Origin: Streptomyces sp. NBC_01754
GTDB lineage: Bacteria > Actinomycetota > Actinomycetes > Streptomycetales > Streptomycetaceae
Direction: 5' to 3'
Assembly (NCBI RefSeq): GCF_035918015.1
Contig: NZ_CP109132.1
Coordinates: forward strand, 6,138,001 to 6,202,000
Length of the DNA: 64,000 bases
Numbering within the stretch: the first letter of the stretch is position 1; each line of letters opens with the position of its first letter. Below are positions 19,022 to 30,920 of the stretch, piece after piece. Below the pieces are notes generated by a model. It saw only the letters and a program-made list of their open reading frames with translations, was not told the origin of the DNA and did no database searches. The translations under genes and the position numbers were made by a program.

Positions 19022-19805
19022 CCTCGCCCGGCACTCGGTCGCGCTGCTTCACGCACGGCTCGACGACTGGCGGCCGGAAGGGGCGGGCGGCCCACGGCTG
19101 CGTGCGCTCCTGGGCCGGGACTGGTCCCGGTTCCTGGACCTCACGCACCACGACGTACGGACCAGGTTCGCCGCTTCCCGGGTACTGCTCAAGTACGCGG
19201 CGGCGGCGGCACTGGACGTACGGCCCCAAGCCGTCGAACTGGGATACACCCCCACCGGGCGGCCCTACCTCCTCGGCTACGACGGGGTGCAGATCAGCCT
19301 CAGTCACACCGAGGACCTGCTCCTGGTCGGCCTCGCCACGAGCGGCACGATCGGCGTGGACGCCGAGCGCGGCGACCGCGAGCTGTACGGCCCCGGGCTC
19401 GCCCGCCACCTGTGCACCCCGCGCGAGGTGGAACTCGTCGAAGCACTGCCGGCCGAGGAGCGTGACCCCGCGCTGGTACGGCTCTGGACCCTGAAGGAGG
19501 CGTACAGCAAGGCCATCGGCCTCGGCATGCAGTTCAGCTTCACCGACTTCGGCTTCGAGACCGACCACAGCGTGACCGGGGTACGCCGCCCCGACGGCAC
19601 CCCCGGCACCGGCACCGAATGGGCGTTCCACACCTACTATCTGGATGGACCGTTCACCATCAGTGTCGCGGTCGGCGACGCCGGCTTCGGGGTCACCGAG
19701 GACACCCAGGCGGGCACCATGCTCGACGCGGGCATCGTGGACGCCCTCACCGAGGCACTCGGAGACGACGACCTCGGTCCGCCGGAGGACGACGAGCGGT
19801 GGTGA
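18927..19805 (+). CDS. Sfp-type 4'-phosphopantetheinyl transferase
   Basis: About 292 residues. It shows the family landmarks TPTGRPYL, ISLSHTEDLLLVGLA, the metal-binding GVDAERGD, and WTLKEAYSKAIGLGM. It should convert the apo forms of the two free ACPs and the PKS ACP to holo form with CoA as donor. ATG 18927 follows GGAGG by six bases but lies 95 bases inside the preceding gene; ATG 18978, also with a GGGGAG, is an alternative. Confidence 0.92.
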   Translation: MTAPGKVSPGRTFGEPIMMSGPRGDWNGVRADLARHSVALLHARLDDWRPEGAGGPRLRALLGRDWSRFLDLTHHDVRTRFAASRVLLKYAAAAALDVRPQAVELGYTPTGRPYLLGYDGVQISLSHTEDLLLVGLATSGTIGVDAERGDRELYGPGLARHLCTPREVELVEALPAEERDPALVRLWTLKEAYSKAIGLGMQFSFTDFGFETDHSVTGVRRPDGTPGTGTEWAFHTYYLDGPFTISVAVGDAGFGVTEDTQAGTMLDAGIVDALTEALGDDDLGPPEDDERW

Positions 19806-19816
19806 GCGCAGACGGC

Positions 19817-19848
19817 GGGGCCGGGCGGCGGGCGGCGTGCCCGGCCCC
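19817..19848. terminator. Terminator between convergent PPTase and MgtC genes
   Basis: GGGGCCGGGC pairs with GCCCGGCCCC over a 12-base loop, right after the stop of the core operon and before the end of the opposing gene. Confidence 0.6.
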
Positions 19849-19877
19849 GGCCGCCTCGTCGTGACCCTCCGGCCGTG

Positions 19878-20630
19878 TCATTCGTCGGCCAGATCATTCC
19901 TGCTGCACGCCAGCACGCCGGACGTGCGGGCGAGCCGTGCGGTGAGAGCGTCCACGTCGCCGCGCCCCTGGACGTTGAGTGCGATCTCCACGGTCCCCTC
20001 GACCGGGTGCGGCTCCTCCCGTCCCCGTCGGCGGAACATCCCCGTGCCCTCGGCGGTCAGGGTGGTCAGCTCCGAGATGGCGAACCCGGCGCCGGTGCAG
20101 TGGTTGACCAGCTCCCGCAAGGTGCCCATCCCCTCGGTGTAGGTGATCCGGTATCCGATGGAGGCGTTGCGGAGGGCCGGAAGCATGTGGGCGAGCGGCC
20201 GGACACCGTAGGAGACCAGGAAGTACGAGAGGGTGGCCAGCGCCGCGAGGACGGGAAGACCGGCCCCGGCGGCCGCTCCGATCGCCGCGGTGAGCCAGAT
20301 GGAGGCCGCCGTCGTCAGGCCCCGGACAGAACCCCGGTGCACGAAGATGACGCCGCCGCCGATGAAGCCGAGCCCGGAGACGATCTGCGCGGCCACCCGC
20401 GACGGGTCGAGGACCACCCGTCCCTCGAGCAGGACATCGCTGAAGCCGTACTTGCTGACCAGGGTGAACAGGGCGGCCCCCAGCCCGACGATCGTGTACG
20501 TGCGCAGACCGGCGGCCTTCTGGCGGATCTCCCGTTCCAGCCCGATCGCGCAGGAGAGAGCGAACGCGATTCCGAACTGGGCGGCGTGTGTCCAGTTCTG
20601 TGCGAACGGTACGTTGATGTCGAGTGCCAC
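19878..20630 (-). CDS. MgtC/SapB-family membrane protein
   Basis: 250 residues. About four or five hydrophobic helices span 15-140, including the family signature FALSCAIGLERE, KAAGLRTYTIVGLGAALF and GLGFIGGGVIF; a soluble ACT-like domain follows. MgtC proteins modulate Mg2+ or membrane-ATPase physiology. It is transcribed against the core operon, and no biosynthetic function is suggested. Confidence 0.9.
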   Translation of the reverse strand: MALDINVPFAQNWTHAAQFGIAFALSCAIGLEREIRQKAAGLRTYTIVGLGAALFTLVSKYGFSDVLLEGRVVLDPSRVAAQIVSGLGFIGGGVIFVHRGSVRGLTTAASIWLTAAIGAAAGAGLPVLAALATLSYFLVSYGVRPLAHMLPALRNASIGYRITYTEGMGTLRELVNHCTGAGFAISELTTLTAEGTGMFRRRGREEPHPVEGTVEIALNVQGRGDVDALTARLARTSGVLACSRNDLADE

Positions 20631-20989
20631 CGTCCCTCCCTCTCTGTTGTCCGTGTCATCCGGCCTGGTGCGAAACGGTGGGGGCGGTGACGCGGCCCGC
20701 TCACCACCGGCCCGCGTCCGCGCCCACCGGGTACCGCCGACCCGCCCACGACCGTGACCGGGGAGCGGCGGCCGTCCGGGCGCAGGCCGAACCGGCGCCC
20801 CGCGCGCGCATCCCGCTCTACAGCTACCTACCCGGACCGGCCGCCGTCAGACGAACCGCCAGACATCACCCGATCAAGTTCGGGACGGTGACGGTGGACG
20901 GGGAGGAGACCGCCCCCGAGGTACTCACAACCGGGCCTAAAGGCACCGCCGCGACACTGTGGGACACCCACGGACCGGAACGGTGAGAC
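20631..20989. other. Divergent intergenic region with a weak motif copy
   Basis: This 359-base stretch separates the MgtC start from the capped hydrolase start and holds no convincing gene. At 20937-20953 the minus strand matches the cluster motif at about 12 of 17 positions (core CCTTTAG), 36 bases before the hydrolase ATG. It may be a degenerate fifth copy. Confidence 0.35.
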
Positions 20990-22033
20990 ATGGACCTGGA
21001 TCGTATGGACCATCTGGACGAGCTCAAGGAATTCGCCCGGTTGCACGCCCGGGGCCAGGGCATGGCTGCCCGCGACACCGGTCAGGTACTGGCGCGGATC
21101 ACCAACGACACGCTGGGCGACGCCCGTTCCTGGGCCTCGGTCTGGACCGCGGAAGGCCGCGCGGCCGCCGCCCGCGGCAGGCTCCTGGAGGCCGGCAGCC
21201 ACTACGCGCTCGCCCGGTTCCCCTACCACGGCGACGAGGACCGCCGGCTCGCCCAGCGGCTGTGCGTCGAGACGTTCGACACCTGGCGCCGGCAGCAGCG
21301 CGGAATCGAACGCGTCGAACTGAAGCACCCTGACGGCGGTGTCGCCTGCTGGGCATCGGGTCTGGACGCCCGCCGCCCCCTGCCGCTGCTCGTCGTCATG
21401 GGCGGCATCGTCAGCGTCAAGGAGCAGTGGGCGCCCCTGCTGCCGAAACTGCGCAAGCTCGGTTTCGCCGCCGTGGTGGCCGAGCTGCCCGGGGTCGGCG
21501 AGAACACCTTCCGCTACGGAGCCGACTCCTGGCGGCTGCTGCCCTTCCTCCTGGACCGGCTCGCCGGCCGCGCCCGGGTCGCCGACACCTCCATGCTCGC
21601 GCTCAGCTTCAGCGGCCATCTCGCCCTGCGCGCCGCGGTCGAGGACCCGCGTATCCGGCGGGTGCTCACCGTCGGTGCCCCCGTCTCCCGGTTCTTCACC
21701 GACGAGGCGTGGTGGCCCCGGGTGCCCGGCATCACCGCGGACACCCTGTGCCGCCTCACCGGAGCCGCCGACCGGGCCGGACTACGGGCCCTGCTCCCGG
21801 ACTTCGCGCTCACCCCCGCCCAGCTCGCCGCCCTGCGGATACCCGTACGCTACGTCGCCAGCAAGCGCGACGAGATCATCCCGTCCGGTGAACAGGCGCT
21901 GCTGCGCGGCTCGGGTGCCGACGTCCGCTTCAAGACCTTCGACGACGTGCACGGCTCGCCCTCCCACCTGGGCGCCACGCGGCGCTGGCTGTTCTCCTCG
22001 CTGCTCCGTCTGCGTCTCGCCGGACCGCGCTGA
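20990..22033 (+). CDS. Capped alpha/beta hydrolase (FrsA-like; candidate tetronate eliminase)
   Basis: 347 residues: a helical N-terminal domain (1-120) and an alpha/beta hydrolase core (VMGGIVSVKEQW, ELPGVGENTF, elbow ALSFSGHLALRAA). The elbow departs from GxSxG but keeps the central Ser. The C-terminal DVHGSPSH may give the His. In abyssomicin and agglomerin clusters, a hydrolase of this build removes acetate from the acetylated tetronate to form the exocyclic methylene. With the E2-like acyltransferase present, that role fits; hydrolytic release is the alternative. Confidence 0.75.
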   Translation: MDLDRMDHLDELKEFARLHARGQGMAARDTGQVLARITNDTLGDARSWASVWTAEGRAAAARGRLLEAGSHYALARFPYHGDEDRRLAQRLCVETFDTWRRQQRGIERVELKHPDGGVACWASGLDARRPLPLLVVMGGIVSVKEQWAPLLPKLRKLGFAAVVAELPGVGENTFRYGADSWRLLPFLLDRLAGRARVADTSMLALSFSGHLALRAAVEDPRIRRVLTVGAPVSRFFTDEAWWPRVPGITADTLCRLTGAADRAGLRALLPDFALTPAQLAALRIPVRYVASKRDEIIPSGEQALLRGSGADVRFKTFDDVHGSPSHLGATRRWLFSSLLRLRLAGPR

Positions 22034-22139
22034 TCCTCCCGGCCCGGGAGCCCGCGCCGACCACGGCCCGGGCCGCCCGGCCGGCCGAGCGCCGACCGGT
22101 ACCGCACCACTCCGATTCCCGCCCACGTGAGAGGCAGTC

Positions 22140-22322
22140 ATGTCCGATACAGCCCCCTCCGCTTCCCGTGCCGCGCTCTTGGCCGTGCGGCCCTGGCACA
22201 GCCTCGCGTCGCTCGGTGTGACCGAGAGCGACCTCACATCCACCCGGAACCCGTCGTGGCCGTCGGGGGAGCGGCGCGGCCACGGCACCGACCGCTCCCG
22301 CACCACCCGCAAGGGGGCGTGA
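22140..22322 (+). CDS. Putative 60-residue small protein, coupled to the next hydrolase
   Basis: The ATG is preceded by GAGAGG at good spacing and the TGA overlaps the GTG of the hydrolase at 22319 (GTGA). The peptide starts MSDTAPSASRAALLAVRPWH and has a basic C-terminus. It has no recognised domain, signal peptide or membrane helix. The coupling argues for real translation; it might instead be only a leader that sets the level of the hydrolase. Confidence 0.45.
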   Translation: MSDTAPSASRAALLAVRPWHSLASLGVTESDLTSTRNPSWPSGERRGHGTDRSRTTRKGA

Positions 22323-23347
22323 GCGACGTGCCGGCCCCCCAGGAGAAGCCCACCCGGCCGACCTCCGTCATCCGGCTGCGGCACCGCACCGTACACGGCT
22401 ACCGCCGCGCCTTCCGGATGGCCGGGAAGGGCGACGCGATCCTGCTGATCCACGGCATCGGGGACTCCTCGGAGACCTGGCGCGACGTCATGCCCGACCT
22501 GGCCAGGAGCCACCGGGTCATCGCCCCCGACCTGCTCGGCCACGGCGAGTCCGACAAGCCCCGCGCCGACTACTCGCTGCCCGCCTACGCCAACGGCATG
22601 CGTGACCTCCTGGGCGTCCTGGGAGTCGAGCGGGTCACCCTCGTCGGGCACTCCTTCGGCGGCGCCGTGGCGATGCAGTTCGCCTACCAGTTCCCGGAAC
22701 GCTGCGAACGGCTGGTGCTCGTCGGTACCGGCGGTATCAGCCGGCAGGTCACCCCCGTACTTCGCGCGGCCTCCCTGCCCGGGGCCTCGCTTCTGCTCCA
22801 GGCGCTCCAACTACCTCCGGTCAAATGGCAGTTCAACGCCGCGGTGCATCTGCTGGAAAAGATGGGCAGCGGACTCGGCGTGGACGCCGTCGACCTGCTC
22901 AGAATCGTCGACGCGCTGCCCGACGCGACGTCCCGCAGCGCCTTCATCCGTACGCTGCGCGCGGTGGTGGACTGGAGGGGGCAGGTGGGCACGATGCTCG
23001 ACCGCTGCTATCTCGCCCAGGGCATGCCCACCATGCTGGTGTGGGGCGGCCGGGACCAGGTGGTCCCGGCGGTGCACGCCGCGCTGGGACACGTCTCCAT
23101 GCCGGGCAGCCGGCTGGAGATGTTCGAGGAAGCGGGGCACTTCCCCTTCCGCACCGATCCGCAGCGGTTCCTCTCGGTCCTGCGCGATTTCATCGACACC
23201 ACGACGCCCGCCCACTACAGCGCCGAGCAGTGGCGACGCATGCTCCGCACCCGCCGGCCGGGCACCCCGGCCGAGGCCCCGGCGAACGGCCGGGCGGCGC
23301 GGGTCCCGGCGGACGTCACCCGGCTCCGTCCCGCGTCGACCGCGTGA
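22319..23347 (+). CDS. Alpha/beta-fold hydrolase
   Basis: About 340 residues. The core contains LLIHGIGDSSETWRDVM (oxyanion region), APDLLGHGESDKP, the nucleophile elbow VGHSFGGAVAM, an acid in VWGGRDQVVP and a C-terminal GHFPF with the catalytic His. GTG 22319 overlaps the upstream small ORF; GTG 22328 is better spaced from the GGGGG ribosome site. It may release or modify the cluster product, or act outside it; the sequence does not distinguish these. Confidence 0.82.
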   Translation: MSDVPAPQEKPTRPTSVIRLRHRTVHGYRRAFRMAGKGDAILLIHGIGDSSETWRDVMPDLARSHRVIAPDLLGHGESDKPRADYSLPAYANGMRDLLGVLGVERVTLVGHSFGGAVAMQFAYQFPERCERLVLVGTGGISRQVTPVLRAASLPGASLLLQALQLPPVKWQFNAAVHLLEKMGSGLGVDAVDLLRIVDALPDATSRSAFIRTLRAVVDWRGQVGTMLDRCYLAQGMPTMLVWGGRDQVVPAVHAALGHVSMPGSRLEMFEEAGHFPFRTDPQRFLSVLRDFIDTTTPAHYSAEQWRRMLRTRRPGTPAEAPANGRAARVPADVTRLRPASTA

Positions 23348-23521
23348 CCCGGGGCGCCTGAGCCCTGGACGACCCGCGCGATCCGTGAGGCGCGGCCGTC
23401 TGCCGCGGACAGCCTGCCGCCGCAGCCCCCGGCGCCGGACGGCGGGAACGTGCCGCCGGACGCCCGGCGCACAGGCAAGGAGCCGCCGGAGGAGACCGGG
23501 GAAACCGCGCAACGCCCCGCC

Positions 23522-26194
23522 TCAGGACGCCCCGGCCCCGGCCAGGACCGGCTGCCGGATCAGCCACACGCCCGGACGGACCTCCAGCGGTGTACCGCTC
23601 CCTCGGTGCCGCGCGGCCAGGATCCCCTCGGCCGTGCGGCGCGCGTACTCCTGGAGGCGCAGGTCGCCGAGCCGCACCGCCTCGGCCGCGCTCCCGGTGA
23701 GCCGTTCCAGCGCCACCTTCTCCCGGCCCTCGTACAACGCGACGAGGGCCAGCCCGCGCAGCGCCTCGGCACAGCCCCGGGCGTCGTCCTCGGCGCGGCC
23801 GCCGGCCAGTGCCGCCTCGTACCCCCGCCGGGCCTGGACGGGCCTGCCCTGCCCCAGGAGGACATCCGCCTCGCCGGTCAGGCAACGCGCCGCCCCGGCC
23901 CGGTCCTCGCAGCGGCTGAAGAGCCGCCGGGCGCGCCGGTAGTGGTCCAGGGCCCGCGCGGCGTGCCGGCGCTGCCAGGCCAGGTCGCCCAGCGAGCTCA
24001 GCACCACCGCCTCCGCGTGCGGATCGTGGGCCCGCCGTGCCGCGTCCAGTGCCAGCCGGTGGCTCGTTAGCCAGTCGTCCCACAGGGCGCATGCCTCGTA
24101 GTAGCCCGCCGAGGCCGCCGCGAGGGCGCAGCACAGCTGTCGCTGTCCGGCCGCGTGGGCCCGCCGGACGGACTCCAGCAGACCCCCGGCCTCCTCCTGG
24201 AACCACCGCAGCGGGGCGTCCCCTTCCTCCGGCGGTACGCCGCGCCCGGCTTCCGCGACCGGATCGGCGCGGGCCGCCGACCGGTCACGCCCGGGCGCGA
24301 GGAGCGCGTCCGCCCGCCGGGCCCCGGCCAGTAGGTCCCGGCCGAGGCGTTCGACCGCTTCACCCACCGCACGGGCGTCCTCGTCGGCCAGCACCTCCAG
24401 CGCCAGCGACCGCACCAGTGGGGGGAAGCCGTACCGGACGGGGCCGGCCCCGTCCCCGGGCGGCCGGACCTCCAGCAGCTGCCTGCGGACCAGCTCCTCC
24501 GCGTACCGTTCCGCCCGCGGCACCTCCACGTCGAGCAGCGCGGCCACGCTCCGGAGGCCGAAACCGGCACGCGGCGCGGAGGCCAGCATCCGGAAGGCGT
24601 GCCCCAGCTCGGGACCCAGCCTGCGGTAGGGCGCCAGCAGGGCGGCGCGCACATCCAGGTCGCCCAGCGTCAGCGCGGAGAGCCTGGTCCGCTCGTCACG
24701 CAGCCGTTCCGCCAGCCTCGACGCCGTCCAGTGAGGCCGCGCCGCCAGTCCGGCCGCGGCCACCCGGAGGGCCAGCGGCAGACCGCCGCAGAGCCGCGCG
24801 ATCTCGGCCACCGCGCCGGGGTCCCCGGCCGTCGCCGGACCGCCGGACGTACGCAGCATCGCTTCGGCGTCGGGCGCGCTCAGTACGTCGAGGAGGAGGT
24901 GGTCCGTACCTTCCAGGGCGGGCAGTCTCTGTACGCTCGTGAGGATCACGGTGCTCCGGGACAGCGCGGACAGCAGGGGCCGCACCTGGGCCTCGGACGC
25001 CACATCGTCCATGATCACCAGGAGTCCTCGGCCTCGTACCGCGTCGTGGAGCGCCTCCGGCAGGTCCTCGGCCGGGGACGCCGTGTCCGCCGGCGACCCC
25101 AGCCTGCGCAGAAGTACTCGCATCGCCGCCTCCCGGGTCAGCGCACGGCCCGAGGCGTCCCGGAACGGCAGCAGGATCCGGCCGTCCGGGAACAGCGCGG
25201 CGGACCGGTGGGCGAGCTGCACGGCCAGCGCGGTCTTCCCGGTACCCGCCCGGCCGGAGACGGCCAGGACCCGTCCGGCCGGCGACGGCTCGGCGGCCAG
25301 CACCGCGGCACCGGCGGCGAGTTCCTCCCCGCGTCCGGCGAAGCCGGCCACCGCGGGCGGCAGCCAGACCGCGGGCCCGGGCGCGGGGGGCACCGCCCGC
25401 TGCCGGCCCGCGCCCACCTCACCCACGGGCGGGGGCTGCTCCTGCCAGGCGAGGGACGGATCCGAGGCGAGGATCCGCTCCAGCAGCCGGTTGAGCCCGG
25501 GACCCGGTTCCACCCCCAGCTCCTCCTTCAGCGCGTGGCGGGCGCCGTGGTAGGCCTGTAGCGCCTCCGACTGCCGTCCCGACCGGTAGAGGGCCACCAT
25601 CAGCCGGCCGTGCAGCGCCTCGCGCAGGGGGTGTTCGTGGGCGAGCGCCATGAGTTCACCGATCAGCTCCTGGTGCCTGCCCAGCTTCAGATCGGCGGTG
25701 ATCCGCTGCTCCAGGACCTCGCTGCGCAGTTCGTCGAGGCGTATCGCGCTGGTCTCCAGCGACGGTCCCTGCGGGATGCCGGACAGCGCCGATCCGGTCC
25801 ACAGACCCAGCGCCCGTTCCAGCAGCACGGAGCTCTCCTCCCAGGCCCCGTTCTCGTACGCGGTACGGCCCAGGGCACGCAGCCGCTCGAAGACCGTGAG
25901 GTCCAGTTCGTCGTCGGCCACCCGGATCGCGTAGCCGGGCGGACGGGTGACCAGCGGCTGTTCCGGGTCGGGCCCGGCCTCCTCCAGGAGAGCCTTGCGC
26001 AACTGCGAGACGTACACCTGGAGGGTGGTCGCCGCGGTGCGCGGTGGCCCGGAACTCCACAGTTCGTCGATCAGGGTGTGGGTCGAGACCACGTTGTTGC
26101 ACTGCACCAGAAGGGTCGCCAGCACCACGCGCGGCTTGGCGGCCGACGGCGTACGCGGCGTCATACGGACGGGCCCGAGGATACGGAAGCGCAA
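23522..26194 (-). CDS. Large SARP regulator (AfsR-like: SARP, ATPase, helical repeats)
   Basis: 890 residues from a TTG start with AAGGGA upstream. An OmpR-type winged helix (1-95) and bacterial activation domain (98-245) are followed by an NB-ARC-like ATPase with P-loop SGRAGTGKTALAVQL (about 310-325) and Walker B GLLVIMDDV, then TPR-like helices in the C-terminal third. This AfsR/RedD-type architecture couples ATP binding to activation of antibiotic genes. It lies between the cluster's hydrolases and the AfsA-like gene and is probably the main pathway activator. No serine/threonine kinase is adjacent. Confidence 0.9.
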   Translation of the reverse strand: MRFRILGPVRMTPRTPSAAKPRVVLATLLVQCNNVVSTHTLIDELWSSGPPRTAATTLQVYVSQLRKALLEEAGPDPEQPLVTRPPGYAIRVADDELDLTVFERLRALGRTAYENGAWEESSVLLERALGLWTGSALSGIPQGPSLETSAIRLDELRSEVLEQRITADLKLGRHQELIGELMALAHEHPLREALHGRLMVALYRSGRQSEALQAYHGARHALKEELGVEPGPGLNRLLERILASDPSLAWQEQPPPVGEVGAGRQRAVPPAPGPAVWLPPAVAGFAGRGEELAAGAAVLAAEPSPAGRVLAVSGRAGTGKTALAVQLAHRSAALFPDGRILLPFRDASGRALTREAAMRVLLRRLGSPADTASPAEDLPEALHDAVRGRGLLVIMDDVASEAQVRPLLSALSRSTVILTSVQRLPALEGTDHLLLDVLSAPDAEAMLRTSGGPATAGDPGAVAEIARLCGGLPLALRVAAAGLAARPHWTASRLAERLRDERTRLSALTLGDLDVRAALLAPYRRLGPELGHAFRMLASAPRAGFGLRSVAALLDVEVPRAERYAEELVRRQLLEVRPPGDGAGPVRYGFPPLVRSLALEVLADEDARAVGEAVERLGRDLLAGARRADALLAPGRDRSAARADPVAEAGRGVPPEEGDAPLRWFQEEAGGLLESVRRAHAAGQRQLCCALAAASAGYYEACALWDDWLTSHRLALDAARRAHDPHAEAVVLSSLGDLAWQRRHAARALDHYRRARRLFSRCEDRAGAARCLTGEADVLLGQGRPVQARRGYEAALAGGRAEDDARGCAEALRGLALVALYEGREKVALERLTGSAAEAVRLGDLRLQEYARRTAEGILAARHRGSGTPLEVRPGVWLIRQPVLAGAGAS

Positions 26195-26263
26195 GGTGGT
26201 TTCCCTTCAGGAGGCGCCCCTCCTCGACCGTGCCGGCGACAGGAGCCGGCCCCGGGGCGCGGG

Positions 26264-27358
26264 TCAGATGTGCTGGAGGACCGACGCGGAGATCTCCGCG
26301 ACGACGCGGCGGCCCTGGGTGAACGAGAGCTGGAGTCCGGCGACCGCGCGGCCCGCCGCGTCGCGCGCCGGACGGCTGTCCGTGCCGACGGGCGCCACCG
26401 TGCAGAACAGGGGCAGGTCCGGTTCCGCGAAGCCGCGGAAGACCGCCTCCCAGCCGGTGAGCAGGGCGGGACCGGGCCGGAAACCGTACAGCTCGCCCGC
26501 GGCGAACAGCGCCGTCTGCCTGGACGCCTCCATGAGCAGCGCCGGGGGCACCTGGCCCGCCTGCCCGGGAAGGACTCCGGCGGCCGCGCCGGTGTCCACG
26601 GCGAACGTCAGACCCGGGTGCTCCTCCGCGTCGGCGTTCCCGCCGGGCACCTCGCCGGTGTCGCGGCCGGGGGACAGGCGGATCAGGACGTTCCGCGCCG
26701 AGCGCCGACCGACCCGCACGGGGGCGGGTGCATCGCCGCCGGGGGCGCCCGGGGACGTGCCGGCGGTCAGTTCGCTCTCCCGCCGCCCGGCCGCGCGGTG
26801 GTTCATGTAGACACCGGGCATCAGGAAGACGAGCCGTGCCCCCGCCTCACCGCACGGCGCGCCGTCGATACTCACCGAGGCCCGGCACTCCAGGCCCCGC
26901 GGAACCCCGTTGACCACGTCGGTCGGGGTCACGTCGAGGTTCAGGCCGACCTGCGAGCGCCCGGCGTCGGCGATCCGCCAGGGCGGAACCGCGGTGATCC
27001 GGGCGGTCCCGGACGCGAAGACCGCGTGCCGCTTGGGCGGGACCCGGAAGTATCGCTGTGCGACGAAGAGCGCCGCCTCGCGCAGCGATTCCACCGGGAG
27101 GAGAAGATCGTGGTACGGGGCCGCGGAGTCCGAGAACAACGGGTGTCGGGCGGGCAGTTCACAGGAGAAGGCGAAGCTCTGGCGTACCGGGGCGGTCGAG
27201 CCCAGCAGAAACGCCTCGGGTGTCTCCGGGCGGTGCACCAGGTGGTGGGGCGCGAAGACCGGCGGCGGACGTCGGTCCGTGGTGACGGGGGGAGGGACGT
27301 CGGTTCCGACGCGGGGCACGGCTGACGGCGAACCTGGGCCGGTGGGCATCATGACCAT
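26264..27358 (-). CDS. AfsA-family gamma-butyrolactone biosynthesis enzyme
   Basis: 364 residues with two AfsA (hot-dog) repeats. The first contains VHRPETPEAFLLG and HPLFSDSAAPYHDLLLPVE, the second LLMEASRQTALFAAG and LTGWEAVFRGFAEPDLPLFC. AfsA enzymes condense dihydroxyacetone phosphate with a 3-oxoacyl-ACP to start synthesis of butyrolactone hormones. ATG 27358 has AGAGGA upstream. No butyrolactone receptor (TetR) or reductase gene is in the window. Since the cluster makes a 3-oxoacyl-ACP itself, its substrate could even come from the pathway; that is speculation. Confidence 0.88.
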   Translation of the reverse strand: MVMMPTGPGSPSAVPRVGTDVPPPVTTDRRPPPVFAPHHLVHRPETPEAFLLGSTAPVRQSFAFSCELPARHPLFSDSAAPYHDLLLPVESLREAALFVAQRYFRVPPKRHAVFASGTARITAVPPWRIADAGRSQVGLNLDVTPTDVVNGVPRGLECRASVSIDGAPCGEAGARLVFLMPGVYMNHRAAGRRESELTAGTSPGAPGGDAPAPVRVGRRSARNVLIRLSPGRDTGEVPGGNADAEEHPGLTFAVDTGAAAGVLPGQAGQVPPALLMEASRQTALFAAGELYGFRPGPALLTGWEAVFRGFAEPDLPLFCTVAPVGTDSRPARDAAGRAVAGLQLSFTQGRRVVAEISASVLQHI

Positions 27359-27436
27359 GGGAAGTCCTCTGGCAGGCAGCGTACGAGGCTTCGGCCACAG
27401 TGACGTACCCCGCTGAAGAACCGGCGAAGAAGCGCT

Positions 27437-27475
27437 GTGCCCCGGTCCGGCCGAGGGGGCCGGAGCGGGGCACAG
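27437..27475 (-). terminator. Terminator downstream of the ferredoxin operon
   Basis: GTGCCCCG-GTCCGGCC, a short loop, then GGCCGGA-GCGGGGCAC form a long, nearly perfect stem 16 bases after the ferredoxin stop. Confidence 0.65.
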
Positions 27476-27490
27476 GTCCACGGTCCTGCT

Positions 27491-27810
27491 TCAGCTCGCC
27501 TCGCGCACCGGCTCCGCGGCGACCATCGCGTGGTCCAGCGGCAGCATGCCGTGGGCGGCGGCGCCGGACGGGGAACCGAGCCGGACGAAGACCTCACGGT
27601 CCGCCGTGGCGTAGCCGGACCACTCGGTGGGCACGGCGTCCTCGTAGAAGACCGCCTCGACGGGGCAGACCGGCTCGCAGGCGCCGCAGTCGACGCACTC
27701 GTCCGGGTGGATGTACATCTTGCGGGGACCCTCGTAGATGCAGTCGACGGGGCATTCGTCGACGCAGGCCTTGTCCTTGAGGTCCACGCAGGGCTGGGCG
27801 ATCACGTAGG

Positions 27811-27814
<4 letters not shown>
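27491..27814 (-). CDS. 7Fe/bacterial-type ferredoxin
   Basis: 107 residues. Two cluster-binding motifs are visible: CVDECPVDCIYEGP and the [4Fe-4S] pattern CVDCGACEPVCP, with VDLKDKACVDECP at the N-terminus as in Streptomyces FdxA. The start overlaps the beta-subunit stop (ATGA), so it is the electron partner of the oxidoreductase. It is also the only ferredoxin in the window and could serve the P450. Confidence 0.93.
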
Positions 27815-30730
<2,916 letters not shown>

Positions 30731-30829
30731 GGGCCGGCCCCTTCCGTTACGACCTGCTGACTGCATGCCGGGTGCACCGTAGGAAGGCCGCCTTGTGATC
30801 CGCCAAAGCCGGTCCGCGGCCATGAATTA

Positions 30830-30848
30830 TTCACATCGGGCGTGTGAA
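30830..30848. promoter_or_regulatory. Dyad TTCAC-N9-GTGAA upstream of the SagB-N-like gene
   Basis: TTCAC (30830-30834) and GTGAA (30844-30848) are perfect inverted half-sites nine bases apart, 73 bases before the ATG at 30921. An identical half-site pair with the same spacing precedes the RiPP precursor operon at 36377. A NarL-type regulator encoded between them is the obvious candidate binder. Confidence 0.55.
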
Positions 30849-30920
30849 CCAGAAGCTGTCTACCGGCGGAGGGCGGCCACATACTCGACGCGTTCCGTCG
30901 AGGAGGGAAGGAGGCTCACC

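Noticed and set aside
19878..20630. MgtC gene as part of the biosynthetic pathway
   Set aside because: It opposes the core operon, has a terminator between, and the family has a general ion/membrane role; no motif copy clearly precedes it.
26180..26210. Possible extra copy of the cluster motif at the large SARP start
   Set aside because: CGCAAG and CCCTTCAG occur but are separated by four extra bases and coincide with the start codon and ribosome binding site of the gene itself.
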